DNA of 64,000 nucleotides, from contig NZ_JBODSD010000003.1 of NCBI RefSeq assembly GCF_050632745.1, forward strand, positions 372,001-436,000, written 5' to 3'. The stretch's first letter is position 1. Each line of letters begins with the position of its first letter. Position numbers and translations under genes: made by a program. Of this stretch, positions 1 to 7,426 are shown one piece after another. The DNA comes from Mumia sp050632745 (GTDB taxonomy: Bacteria > Actinomycetota > Actinomycetes > Propionibacteriales > Nocardioidaceae). Under the pieces are notes generated by a model that was not told the origin of the DNA, did no database searches, and saw only the letters and a program-made list of their open reading frames with translations.

Positions 1-257
1 TATCGAGACCCCGGGTCTCGATACGTCCTCCGCTAGCGCTCCGGACTACGCGACCACCGGCTTCCCCGTTGGTCGAGCAGCGCCGAGCCCCTGGGCGAGG
101 CGTGTATCGAGACCCCGGGTCTCGATACGTCCTCCGCTAGCGCTCCGGACTACTCGACCACCGGCTTCCCCGTTGGTCGAGCAGCGCCGAGCCCCTGGGC
201 GAGGTGCGTATCGAGACCCCGGGTCTCGATACGTCCTCCGCCAACGCTCCGGACTAC
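1..257. repeat. Intergenic repeat cluster, three tandem copies
   Basis: Three near-identical copies alternate the words GTATCGAGACC and GGTCTCGATACG with GGTCGAGCAGCGCC. Adjacent copies meet head to head, so CGAGACCCCGGGTCTCG forms perfect hairpins near 110-125 and 211-226. The unit belongs to the same family seen near 5.2, 7.3, 39.4, 40.0, 51 and 55.9 kb. The left end lies outside the window. The alternating open frames across it look non-genic. Confidence 0.85.
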
Positions 258-328
258 TCGACCACCAGCAGAACTTGCAGTCCCGACCACTTGGCGGTCG
301 AAACCGCAAGTCTCCGCCGACGCCGGGG

Positions 329-892
329 TCACTTCACGACGTCGAAGACCTGCTTCTGGATCCCGTTCTTGTACGCCGCCTGGTCCACGAGCTCGAGCTT
401 CGTCGTGTCCTTGTCGGCGTCGCTCCACAGCCGCTTGCCCGCGCCGAGCAGCAGCGGGAACACCAGCAGGTGGTAGCGGTCGACCAGCCCGGCGTCCGCG
501 AGAGCGTGTCCGAGGGTCGCGCTGCCGTGCACGGCGATCGGTCCGCCCTCGGTCTCCTTGAGCGCGGCTACCTCGTCGAGCGAGCGGAGGATGGTCGCCG
601 GCCAGCGCTCGTCCTCCTTCTCCAGCGTGGTCGAGACGACGTAGCGGGGCATCGCGTTGTACTCCGCGAACTCCTCCATCGTCGGCCATACCGGAGCGAA
701 CGCCTCGTACGACTTGCGGCCGAGGAGCAGCGCGGTCGTCTCCTGCTGCTCGGTGCCCTTGAGTTCGTACGCGGCCTCGTCGAACTCGACGTCCTTGAAG
801 GTCCAGCCCGAGTTGCGGTAGCCGGGCTCGCCGCCGGGGCCTTCCATGACGCCGTCGAGCGAGACGAATGCGGTGACGATGAGTGTGCGCAT
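329..892 (-). CDS. Dihydrofolate reductase-fold protein (RibD C-terminal family)
   Basis: This 187-residue cytoplasmic protein fits the RibD_C/DHFR-like family: N-terminal MRTLIVTAFVSLDGVMEGPG, a central LLLGRKSYEAF segment (around 60) and the late DRYHLLVFPLLLGAGKRLW signature (around 140-158). Family members use NAD(P)H, but the substrate of these stand-alone actinobacterial copies is usually unknown. The ATG is the first codon of the conserved start, so the start is well placed. The gene stands alone between the repeat cluster and a remnant of a second family member on the other strand. I see nothing that names the physiological substrate. Confidence 0.88.
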   Translation of the reverse strand: MRTLIVTAFVSLDGVMEGPGGEPGYRNSGWTFKDVEFDEAAYELKGTEQQETTALLLGRKSYEAFAPVWPTMEEFAEYNAMPRYVVSTTLEKEDERWPATILRSLDEVAALKETEGGPIAVHGSATLGHALADAGLVDRYHLLVFPLLLGAGKRLWSDADKDTTKLELVDQAAYKNGIQKQVFDVVK

Positions 893-996
893 GGTGTCCT
901 CCAGATAGTCCGTACGCCGTCCTGACCTTAGTGCCGGAGCGGCTTCTCATCCCTACGCCGAACGAGGCGTCGCCCTTTCGACACGGGTCACCGACT

Positions 997-1155
997 TTTC
1001 TCATCGACGAGTACCGCCTGCTCATCCTCCCGACGGCGCTCGGAGCCGGCCGCCCGCTCTTCCGTGGCGCCCAGCAGCTGCGTCTCGTTCGGTGCGAGCC
1101 GTCCGGGCCGGGAGTGCCTGTCGTCCTCGAGCCTGAGAGGAGCCTCACGCGGTGA
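997..1155 (+). pseudogene. C-terminal remnant of a DHFR/RibD-type protein
   Basis: An open frame ending at the TGA at 1153-1155 encodes FLIDEYRLLILPTALGAGRP followed by LFRGAQQLRLV. This matches the C-terminal third of RibD_C-family proteins, including the LGAGRPLF signature also present in the neighbouring gene at 329-892. No catalytic N-terminal part is found upstream in any frame; sequence before about 997 does not look like the family. I read it as a truncated relic on the opposite strand to its intact relative. It probably makes no functional product. Confidence 0.6.
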
Positions 1156-1182
1156 TCTGAGGGACCGGCATTCCCACGGTAG

Positions 1183-1201
1183 GTAGGTATGCCTTACCTT
1201 T
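1183..1201 (+). promoter_or_regulatory. IdeR/DmdR-like iron box before the siderophore transporter
   Basis: The 19 bases GTAGGTATGCCTTACCTTT match the IdeR/DmdR consensus TTAGGTTAGGCTAACCTAA at about 12 positions, including both inner half-sites. The box ends directly before the GTG at 1202. The mRNA is therefore probably leaderless or nearly so, and iron-loaded repressor would cover the transcription start. This fits iron-starvation induction of the ABC transporter genes. Confidence 0.65.
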
Positions 1202-2050
1202 GTGGCTGTGAACACTGACCACCGCACGCCCGAGCTGACCGCCGAGCGGGTACGCGCGTCGTACGGCTCGACCGTCGTCGTCGACGACGTCAGCGTCGCG
1301 CTCGTGCCCGGTCGGGTCACCGCGCTGATCGGGCCGAACGGCAGCGGCAAGTCGACCTTGCTGCGGACGCTCGCGCACCTGCACCCCGCCGCGGGAGGCA
1401 CGATCACGCTGGGCGACGGCCGGTCGGTCGACGACTTCAAGTCCAAGGAGCTCGCCACCCGACTCACGCTGCTGTCCCAGGGACGGTCGGCGCCGGGCGG
1501 CGTGACGGTGCGCGAGGTCGTCGAGTACGGCCGGCACCCGCACCGCTCGCGGTGGGGCAGCGGCGACGCCGACGGTCCCGCGATCGTGGACCGCGCGATG
1601 GGGATGACCGGTGTCACGGAGCTCGCGCACCGCGGCGTCGACACCCTCTCGGGCGGCCAGGCGCAGCGCGTCTGGCTGGCGAGCTGCCTCGCGCAGGACA
1701 CCCCGGTGCTCCTGCTCGACGAGCCGACGACGTACCTGGACCTGCGCTACCAGGTCGAGCTGCTCGACATCGTCCGCGACCTCGCCGACGACCACGGCAT
1801 CGCGGTCGGGATCGTCCTGCACGACCTCGACCAGGCGGCGGCCGTCGCCGACGAGGTCGTCCTGCTGGTCGCCGGCAAGGTCACCGCGGTCGGAGCCCCG
1901 CACGAGGTGCTGACGACCGAGCTGCTCAGCCCGGCGTACGGGGTCACGGTCGATGTCCACGTCGACCCGCACGACGGACACCTCCGTACGCGCGCCCGTG
2001 CGCGCCACCACAGGCGCGCCGGCGCCACCCCGCAAGCCACCTCTGTTTGA
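1202..2050 (+). CDS. Iron-siderophore ABC transporter ATP-binding protein (FecE/FepC type)
   Basis: This 282-residue cytoplasmic ATPase is predicted to drive uptake of ferric siderophores. It has a Walker A GPNGSGKST near residue 44, the ABC signature LSGGQAQRVWLASCLAQD near 147, Walker B VLLLDEPTTYLDL near 173, and a switch histidine in GIVLHDLDQA. It opens an operon with the binding protein (27 bp downstream) and the fused permease. The start is GTG immediately after an iron box; GTG at 1208 is an alternative. The C-terminal tail, rich in Arg and His after about residue 255, is unlike the family and probably disordered. Confidence 0.92.
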   Translation: MAVNTDHRTPELTAERVRASYGSTVVVDDVSVALVPGRVTALIGPNGSGKSTLLRTLAHLHPAAGGTITLGDGRSVDDFKSKELATRLTLLSQGRSAPGGVTVREVVEYGRHPHRSRWGSGDADGPAIVDRAMGMTGVTELAHRGVDTLSGGQAQRVWLASCLAQDTPVLLLDEPTTYLDLRYQVELLDIVRDLADDHGIAVGIVLHDLDQAAAVADEVVLLVAGKVTAVGAPHEVLTTELLSPAYGVTVDVHVDPHDGHLRTRARARHHRRAGATPQATSV

Positions 2051-2076
2051 CACCCCCACCGAAGGAGAAACCGGAC

Positions 2077-3069
2077 GTGAAGCGTTCACGATCCCTGCTC
2101 GTCGCCGCTACGGCGGCGCTCGCCCTGTCGCTCGCTGCCTGCGGCACCACCGAGGAGGCCGACGGCGAGGACACCACGTCCGAGTCCTCGGCGGGCCCCG
2201 TCACCGTCACCGACGCCCGCGGCAAGGAGGTCACCCTCGACGCCCCCGCGGAGCGGATCGCGTCGACGGAGTGGAACACGGTCGAGTACCTGATCTCCCT
2301 CGGCGTCCAGCCCGTCGGCGTCTCCGACATCGAGGGCTTCGAGACCTGGGACCAGTCGGTCGAGCTCGAGGACGGCGCCACCGACATCGGGACGCGCGGC
2401 GAGCCGAGCATCGACACCCTCGCCTCGCTCGACCTCGACGTCGTGCTGGTGACCGACCAGCTCGCCGGCGACGCGATCGAGCAGATCGAGAAGACCACGC
2501 CGGTCATCGTCGTCCCCGGTGGCGACGCCAAGGACCCGCTCGGCCAGATGTGGAAGAACGTCGACCTCGTCGCGCAGGTCACCGGCACCGAGGACGAGGC
2601 CGCGGACCTCAAGAGCGACTTCGACGAGAAGCTCGCGGAGACCAAGAAGGCCGTCGAGGGTTCGGACGCTGCCGGCAAGCCGGTCGCGTTCAACGACGCG
2701 TACGACGCGGGCGGCGCCGTCTCGGTCCGTCCGTACCTCGAGGGCTCGCAGATCGGCGGCCTCCTCAAGGAGCTCGGCTTCGCCAACCCGTGGAGCGCGA
2801 TCGGCATCGAGGGCGACCCGGCGTACGGGCTCGGCCAGACCGACGTCGAGGGGCTGACGAAGCTCCCGGACGACACGCTCTACTGGTACATCGGCAACGA
2901 CGCCGAGGCCGACCCCTACACCGACGCGCTCAAGGACAACAAGGTCTGGACCTCGCTGCCGTTCGTCGAGGCGGGCAACGTGACGCGTCTGCCCGACAGC
3001 ATCTGGATGTTCGGTGGCCCGGCGTCGATGGAGGCCTTCCTCGACGCCGTGCAGGACACGGTCGCCTGA
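2077..3069 (+). CDS. Iron-siderophore ABC transporter substrate-binding lipoprotein (FecB/FepB type)
   Basis: The 330-residue protein has a lipoprotein signal with lipobox LAAC (LALSLAACG), so it should be anchored outside the membrane. It has the two-lobed periplasmic-binding-protein layout of the FecB family: TVTDARGKEVTLDAPAERIA near the start, a long connecting helix, and C-terminal IWMFGGPASMEAFLDAV. It delivers ferric siderophore to the fused permease. The GTG at 2077 is chosen because GAAGGAG lies 9 bases upstream and it begins the signal peptide. The open frame extends upstream through the ATPase gene but that part is a shadow. Ligand identity cannot be read from the sequence. Confidence 0.92.
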   Translation: MKRSRSLLVAATAALALSLAACGTTEEADGEDTTSESSAGPVTVTDARGKEVTLDAPAERIASTEWNTVEYLISLGVQPVGVSDIEGFETWDQSVELEDGATDIGTRGEPSIDTLASLDLDVVLVTDQLAGDAIEQIEKTTPVIVVPGGDAKDPLGQMWKNVDLVAQVTGTEDEAADLKSDFDEKLAETKKAVEGSDAAGKPVAFNDAYDAGGAVSVRPYLEGSQIGGLLKELGFANPWSAIGIEGDPAYGLGQTDVEGLTKLPDDTLYWYIGNDAEADPYTDALKDNKVWTSLPFVEAGNVTRLPDSIWMFGGPASMEAFLDAVQDTVA

Positions 3070-3104
3070 TCCGACCTGAGCTGACCCGCTGAACTGAGCC
3101 GCTG

Positions 3105-5201
3105 ATGACCCTCACCGCCGAACCCGCCGTCACGGGTTCCGAACCACCCCAGCTCGACGAGCCGCGGAAGTCCCCGTGGACGCTCGCGCTCACGGTGGTG
3201 CTCCTGCTCGGCCTCGTCGTGGTGCTCGCCGCGGTCGACGTCGTGCAGGGTACGGCGGCGGTGGGGGTCGGCGACCTCTGGCGGTGGGTCACGGGCTCGG
3301 CCGACGCGCAAGCGTCCGCGGTGATCGTCGACTCGCGGCTCCCGCGGGTCGCGGCCGCGGCCGTCGTCGGCATGGCGCTCGGCGCGGCCGGCTGCGTGCT
3401 GCAGTCGATCTCGCGCAACATGCTGGCCTCGCCGGACACGCTGGCCGTCAACGCAGGGGCGTACCTCGCGTTGACGGTCGGCGCCACGGTGGGCATCCCG
3501 GGGCTGATCCTCGGTGACCTCGTGCTGGCGTTCGTCGGTGGGCTCGCTGCGGCGGCGCTGGTGTTCGTGCTGGCGGGTACGGAGTACGGAACCGTACGCC
3601 TCGTCCTCGCCGGCACCGTCGTCGCGATGGTGCTCATGTCCATCGCGACGACGCTGATCATCCTCAACCCGATGGAGTCGCGCGGCATCCAGGCGTGGGA
3701 GTCGGGGGTGCTGAGCCAGAACGCGTTCGACGCGGTCCGCATGATGACGCCGGTCGTCGTCGCGTGCCTGGCGGTGCTCGTCGTCTACGCGCACCGGCTC
3801 GACGTGCTCGTGCTCGGCGACGACGCGGCTCGCTCGCTCGGCATCCCGGTGCGGCAGACGCAGCTCGTCGTGCTCGTGGTGGCGATCGCGTTGTCCGCGG
3901 CGGCGGTGACGCTGACCGGTCCGATCGGGTTCGTCGGTCTCGCGGCTCCGGCGCTCGTGCGGCTGGCGGCGCCGATCGTGCCGGGTCTGCACCGGCACCG
4001 CGCGCTGATCTTCGTGGCGGGCCTCGCCGGCGTCGCGATCGTGCTCGGCGCGGATGTGCTGATCCGCGCCGTGATCGGCTCGCAGCAGGCGGTCGAGGTG
4101 CCGACCGGCGTCGTGACGTCGCTGCTCGGTGCGCTGGTACTGGTGTGGTTCGCGTACCGGCTGCGCGCGTCGCGCCTCGACGACGCGGCCAACGCGCTGG
4201 ACGTGCGCGGGGTCGGGACGAAGCACCCGGGGGTGCTGGTGACGGTGCTGGCCGTGCTGCTGTTCGCGCTGTGCGTGGTGGCGGTGCTGGTTGGCGACCG
4301 CATGTTCCTGCTCGGGGACGTCATCAACTGGGCGACGGGTCAGGCCGGCCCGGTCGTCACGAACGTGATGGGCGCCCGCGTGCCGCGTGTCGTGGCGGCG
4401 CTGCTGGCCGGCGTCGCCCTGGCGGTCGCGGGTACGGCGATCCAGGCCGTGACGCGCAACCCGCTCGCGGACCCGACGATCATCGGTGTGGCCGGTGGTG
4501 CGTCGGTCGGCGCGGTCATCATCGTGACGCTGGTGCCGCTGGCGTCGTTCTGGGCGCTGGCCGGGGCGTCGGGCGTGGGGGCGCTCGTGGCGGCGGCGAT
4601 CGTGTTCGGGCTGGCGGCGCGTGGTGGTTTCGCGACGGACCGGCTGGTGCTGATCGGTGTCGGTGTGTCGTTCGCGGCGAAGGCGATCGTGTCGCTGCTG
4701 ATCGTGACGACCGATCCGTGGAACGCGTCGAAGGCGCTGACCTGGCTCGGCGGCTCGACCTACGGGCGGTCGTACGAGCACCTGGTGCCGATGATGATCG
4801 CGATCGGCGTGCTCGTGCCGGCGGTGATCATCGGGTATCGGTACCTGGACCTGCTGTCGATCGACGAGGACACGCCGCGGGTCCTGGGCGTACGGCCGGG
4901 GCGGGCGCGGTTCGTCCTGCTGACGTGCGCGGTGCTGCTGACGGCGACGGCGGTGGCGGCGATCGGGCTGGTCGCGTTCGTGGGTCTGGTGGCTCCGCAT
5001 GCGGCGCGGTCGTTGGTCGGGCGGCGGCACCTGCGGGTGATCCCGGTGGCGGCCCTGCTGGGCGCGATCCTGCTGGTGCTGGCGGACATGCTTGGGCGGA
5101 CGGTGGCCGCGCCGACGCAGCTGCCTGCGGGGTTGTTGGCCGCGCTGGTGGGGGCCCCGTACTTCTTCTGGCTCCTCCACCGCAGCCGCCGGAAGGCATA
5201 G
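3105..5201 (+). CDS. Iron-siderophore ABC transporter permease, two FecCD domains fused
   Basis: The 698-residue membrane protein contains two complete FecCD permease repeats. The first is roughly residues 20-350, with SRLPRVAAAAVVGMALGAAG and a late GPIGFVGLAAPALVR. The second is about 375-695, with GARVPRVVAALLAGVALAVA and GLVAFVGLVAPHAAR. Each repeat should give about ten membrane helices, so one polypeptide forms the whole channel usually made by two subunits (FhuB-like fusion). It follows the binding protein by 35 bp and closes the operon. A repeat element lies directly downstream. The bare consensus of both halves is intact, so I expect it to be functional. Confidence 0.93.
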   Translation: MTLTAEPAVTGSEPPQLDEPRKSPWTLALTVVLLLGLVVVLAAVDVVQGTAAVGVGDLWRWVTGSADAQASAVIVDSRLPRVAAAAVVGMALGAAGCVLQSISRNMLASPDTLAVNAGAYLALTVGATVGIPGLILGDLVLAFVGGLAAAALVFVLAGTEYGTVRLVLAGTVVAMVLMSIATTLIILNPMESRGIQAWESGVLSQNAFDAVRMMTPVVVACLAVLVVYAHRLDVLVLGDDAARSLGIPVRQTQLVVLVVAIALSAAAVTLTGPIGFVGLAAPALVRLAAPIVPGLHRHRALIFVAGLAGVAIVLGADVLIRAVIGSQQAVEVPTGVVTSLLGALVLVWFAYRLRASRLDDAANALDVRGVGTKHPGVLVTVLAVLLFALCVVAVLVGDRMFLLGDVINWATGQAGPVVTNVMGARVPRVVAALLAGVALAVAGTAIQAVTRNPLADPTIIGVAGGASVGAVIIVTLVPLASFWALAGASGVGALVAAAIVFGLAARGGFATDRLVLIGVGVSFAAKAIVSLLIVTTDPWNASKALTWLGGSTYGRSYEHLVPMMIAIGVLVPAVIIGYRYLDLLSIDEDTPRVLGVRPGRARFVLLTCAVLLTATAVAAIGLVAFVGLVAPHAARSLVGRRHLRVIPVAALLGAILLVLADMLGRTVAAPTQLPAGLLAALVGAPYFFWLLHRSRRKA

Positions 5202-5207
5202 CTCCCG

Positions 5208-5251
5208 TTGGTCGGGTAGCCCGGAGCGCCAGCGGAGGGCGTATCGAGACC
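5208..5251. repeat. Single copy of the GGTCGAGTAG...GTATCGAGACC repeat
   Basis: One 44-bp unit lies 6 bp after the permease stop. It begins TTGGTCGGGTAGCCCGGAGC and ends GGGCGTATCGAGACC. It is the same family as the cluster at position 1. The following 130 bases up to the convergent gene end at 5383 show no gene. Confidence 0.8.
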
Positions 5252-5382
5252 ACTGCGGTGACTGAAGCGGGAGCCAGGCGACAGGCATTTCCGCGCCCAC
5301 GCGCAAACCGAACTCGGGTGGGCGTCTCCTACTTGCGCGGCTGAGCGTTCACAGACCTCGCAGGCCGACGGCGCCTCGCCTT

Positions 5383-5952
5383 TCAGATCTCTGAGATGTC
5401 GGTCCCCTCAGCGAGATCGGACCAGAATGGGACGCGCTGCCGCTTGGGTGGCGCAGAAGGTGACGGCGCCATGAACTCGCGGGCCACGTAGTCGACGAGA
5501 TTGTCGCCGTAGTAGATGACGTCAGTCCCATAGACGGAGAAGACCGGACTGGGTACGTACTGTGGGTCGGCGGTGAGGTATCGGTGGCTGAAGAGCGGAA
5601 CAAGCCGTGGGACTGCCTCCATCCGCTCGCGTGCAGCGCCCTCCCTGCGTTCGGGGTCGTCAGGGCGCTCTCCCCAAGACGATGGCCAGAAGCCACTGGT
5701 ACGGAGGTAGGCGGCGACACCGTCGGTGGGCCATGCGAGTCGGGCTCTCAGTTCGTCCTTTGGGGCACGGCGCCAGTCGACCCAGCTCGGCCCGACCGGG
5801 AGCGCGGTCGACAGAAGGCGGCGGTGCTCCGGCCCGAACCTGAACTCAAACGTCCCCTCGAGCCGAGCCAGTTCCCGATCGCTGAGCCCACGCTTCAACC
5901 TGACCCCAGCACCTCGCAGACGCTGTATGGCTACGGCCGCAAGGTCGGACAC
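5383..5952 (-). CDS. SMI1/KNR4 (SUKH)-like protein of unknown function
   Basis: About 189 residues. The pattern GLSDRELARLEGTFEFRFGP, LLSTALPVGPSWVDWR, a tryptophan-rich TSGFWPSSWGERP and the late VFSVYGTDVIYYGDNLVDYV resembles a common actinobacterial SMI1/KNR4-like family. Related SUKH proteins are often immunity proteins or accessory regulators, but no toxin gene is adjacent. The GTG at 5952 is preferred because family similarity begins shortly after it; the frame could also start at GTG 6018, which adds 22 non-conserved residues. Neither has a clear ribosome site. It is transcribed divergently from the unknown gene at 6048. Confidence 0.6.
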   Translation of the reverse strand: MSDLAAVAIQRLRGAGVRLKRGLSDRELARLEGTFEFRFGPEHRRLLSTALPVGPSWVDWRRAPKDELRARLAWPTDGVAAYLRTSGFWPSSWGERPDDPERREGAARERMEAVPRLVPLFSHRYLTADPQYVPSPVFSVYGTDVIYYGDNLVDYVAREFMAPSPSAPPKRQRVPFWSDLAEGTDISEI

Positions 5953-6047
5953 GGCGTTATCGTGCCAGACGCGCGTCTGAGGCGCGGGTGAAGTTGATGA
6001 TTTATTAACCTCTCGCACACACGCGCATCCGCCGCAATCATGAGCCC

Positions 6048-6509
6048 GTGAACTATGACCGCCTGTGGGAACGCCTCCTCGAGTACCTCAACACCTGGGG
6101 AACCGCCGTGGAGGCTACCCCTGGACGGATCGAGATGTCGTACGAGGACGCCGACGGCGTCGCGCGGCGCGTCGAGATCGTCATGCGCCCCGACGAGTGG
6201 GAAGACTACGCAGGCACCATGTGGGGCGACTTCGACGACGCGGCCAACGCCGTCCGGCGGATGATCGTGGAGGCGCCGGCTGACATGCCTTTTCGCGTCT
6301 ACGGGACGTACGAGCTGGTGCCATCAGCGACGGCTGAGCTCCCGGTCGACCCCGAGGACCTGGAGATGGAAGAGCTAGCGCGCCAGCACCCGGAGGGCTT
6401 CGGCCGCTGGGTCGTGACGGACGACGCTGGCAACGTCGTCGACGAGTTCGGAGCTGGCCCGCTGCGCCGGCTCCGGCTGCGAGTCCGTCGAGCGCTTCGC
6501 CGGCGCTGA
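6048..6509 (+). CDS. Unknown conserved protein, paralogue of the gene at 35241
   Basis: A 153-residue acidic cytoplasmic protein that I cannot assign to a named family. It carries the signatures DRLWERLLEYLNTWG, PGRIEMSYEDADG, VYGTYELVPSATAELPVDPE and RQHPEGFGRWVVTD. The product of 35241-35660 is closely similar over about 139 residues (well over half identical by eye), so this is a duplicated family. This copy alone has an arginine-rich tail (LRRLRLRVRRALRRR). The start GTG at 6048 aligns with the ATG of the paralogue. The stop lies 5 bp from the convergent peptidase E gene. Confidence 0.75.
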   Translation: MNYDRLWERLLEYLNTWGTAVEATPGRIEMSYEDADGVARRVEIVMRPDEWEDYAGTMWGDFDDAANAVRRMIVEAPADMPFRVYGTYELVPSATAELPVDPEDLEMEELARQHPEGFGRWVVTDDAGNVVDEFGAGPLRRLRLRVRRALRRR

Positions 6510-6514
6510 CGCGG

Positions 6515-7168
6515 TTACGAGGCGAGTTTCCTCCACTGCCCCTCCGAGACGACCTCGACGGTGCCGTCTGTCACCGCAATCGCCGTCTGGTCGTCGATCG
6601 CGTACGCCGGACCCGCGATCTCGGCCGCCCACCTGTCGGCGCAGGCCATGGTGTTGTCCGGCTCGATACCAAGGTGAGGGAAGATCGAGAAGTCGACGAC
6701 CCCCAGTGTGCGGTCGTCGGGAGCGGACGGCCACTCGACGAATTCCGCACCGATTCGGGGCGTCAGCGCCATGCTCCCCGCGCTCAACCCCACCCAGACG
6801 GTGTCCCTCAGCGACGGCAGGACGTCCGCCAACCCGGATTGCCGCATCCAGTGGGACAGGTACGTCGCGTCGCCGCCGCCTGCGAGGATGACGTCAGCCT
6901 CGCGGACCCAAGGAACCCACTTCTCCTCGCCGATGCTGGGCAGCGCCGTCAGTTCGAGGACACCCAGCGACTTCCAGCCCAGGCCGCACATGGGGAGCGG
7001 CGTCTGACCGGTGATGAAGCGCCAAGCCGAAGCCGGCCCACCCATGGCGTAGGTCGCCGTAGGGATGCAGAGGGCGTTGGCGTCGGCGATCGGCTTGCCC
7101 AGCAGGTCGACCAGAGCATCTCGGATGCTCAGGTTCGTGACGCCTGCGGACGTGAGAAGCAGTTTCAC
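6515..7168 (-). CDS. Peptidase E-like serine peptidase (family S51)
   Basis: This 217-residue cytoplasmic enzyme resembles dipeptidase E / cyanophycinase-type peptidases. The glycine-rich READVILAGGGDATYL segment (around 90-104), the nucleophile elbow GLSAGS with Ser129 and the following FSIFPHLG histidine are in place. Family members cleave Asp-X dipeptides or related peptides. The GTG at 7168 is chosen because AGGAGG lies 6-11 bases upstream and it begins the conserved MKLLLTSAG strand. The open frame extends far upstream but only this part is a gene. It converges on 6048-6509. Confidence 0.85.
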   Translation of the reverse strand: MKLLLTSAGVTNLSIRDALVDLLGKPIADANALCIPTATYAMGGPASAWRFITGQTPLPMCGLGWKSLGVLELTALPSIGEEKWVPWVREADVILAGGGDATYLSHWMRQSGLADVLPSLRDTVWVGLSAGSMALTPRIGAEFVEWPSAPDDRTLGVVDFSIFPHLGIEPDNTMACADRWAAEIAGPAYAIDDQTAIAVTDGTVEVVSEGQWRKLAS

Positions 7169-7312
7169 GCCTGCCTCCTGTACGACGCGCTCATGACGCT
7201 CTCCTCGCGAGTCGGGAGATCGGGTGTACGGAATCGCAGACCCGAGACCGCGTCCAAACTCATCGCCGCGAGTTCGGACGCCTGTTCTTCGAGGCGGACG
7301 GACCTCCCGCCG

Positions 7313-7402
7313 CTGGTCGAGTAGGGCGAGGAACGAGCCCGTATCGAGACCCCTCCCCGCTGGTCGAGTAGCCCGGAGCGCCAGCGGAGGGCGTATCGAG
7401 AC
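7313..7402. repeat. Two tandem copies of the GGTCGAGTAG repeat
   Basis: Two units, CTGGTCGAGTAGGGCGAGGA... and CTGGTCGAGTAGCCCGGAGC..., each end in CGTATCGAGAC. They lie 24 bp before the recC start and so sit in its promoter or leader region. The units differ in the middle segment, as they do elsewhere in the window. Confidence 0.85.
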
Positions 7403-7426
7403 GCCCGGATTGGCTAGTGTCACGGC

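Noticed and set aside
2916..5306. A 796-codon minus-strand frame rich in Arg, His and Gln
   Set aside because: It is antisense to the FecCD permease gene; composition is non-protein-like.
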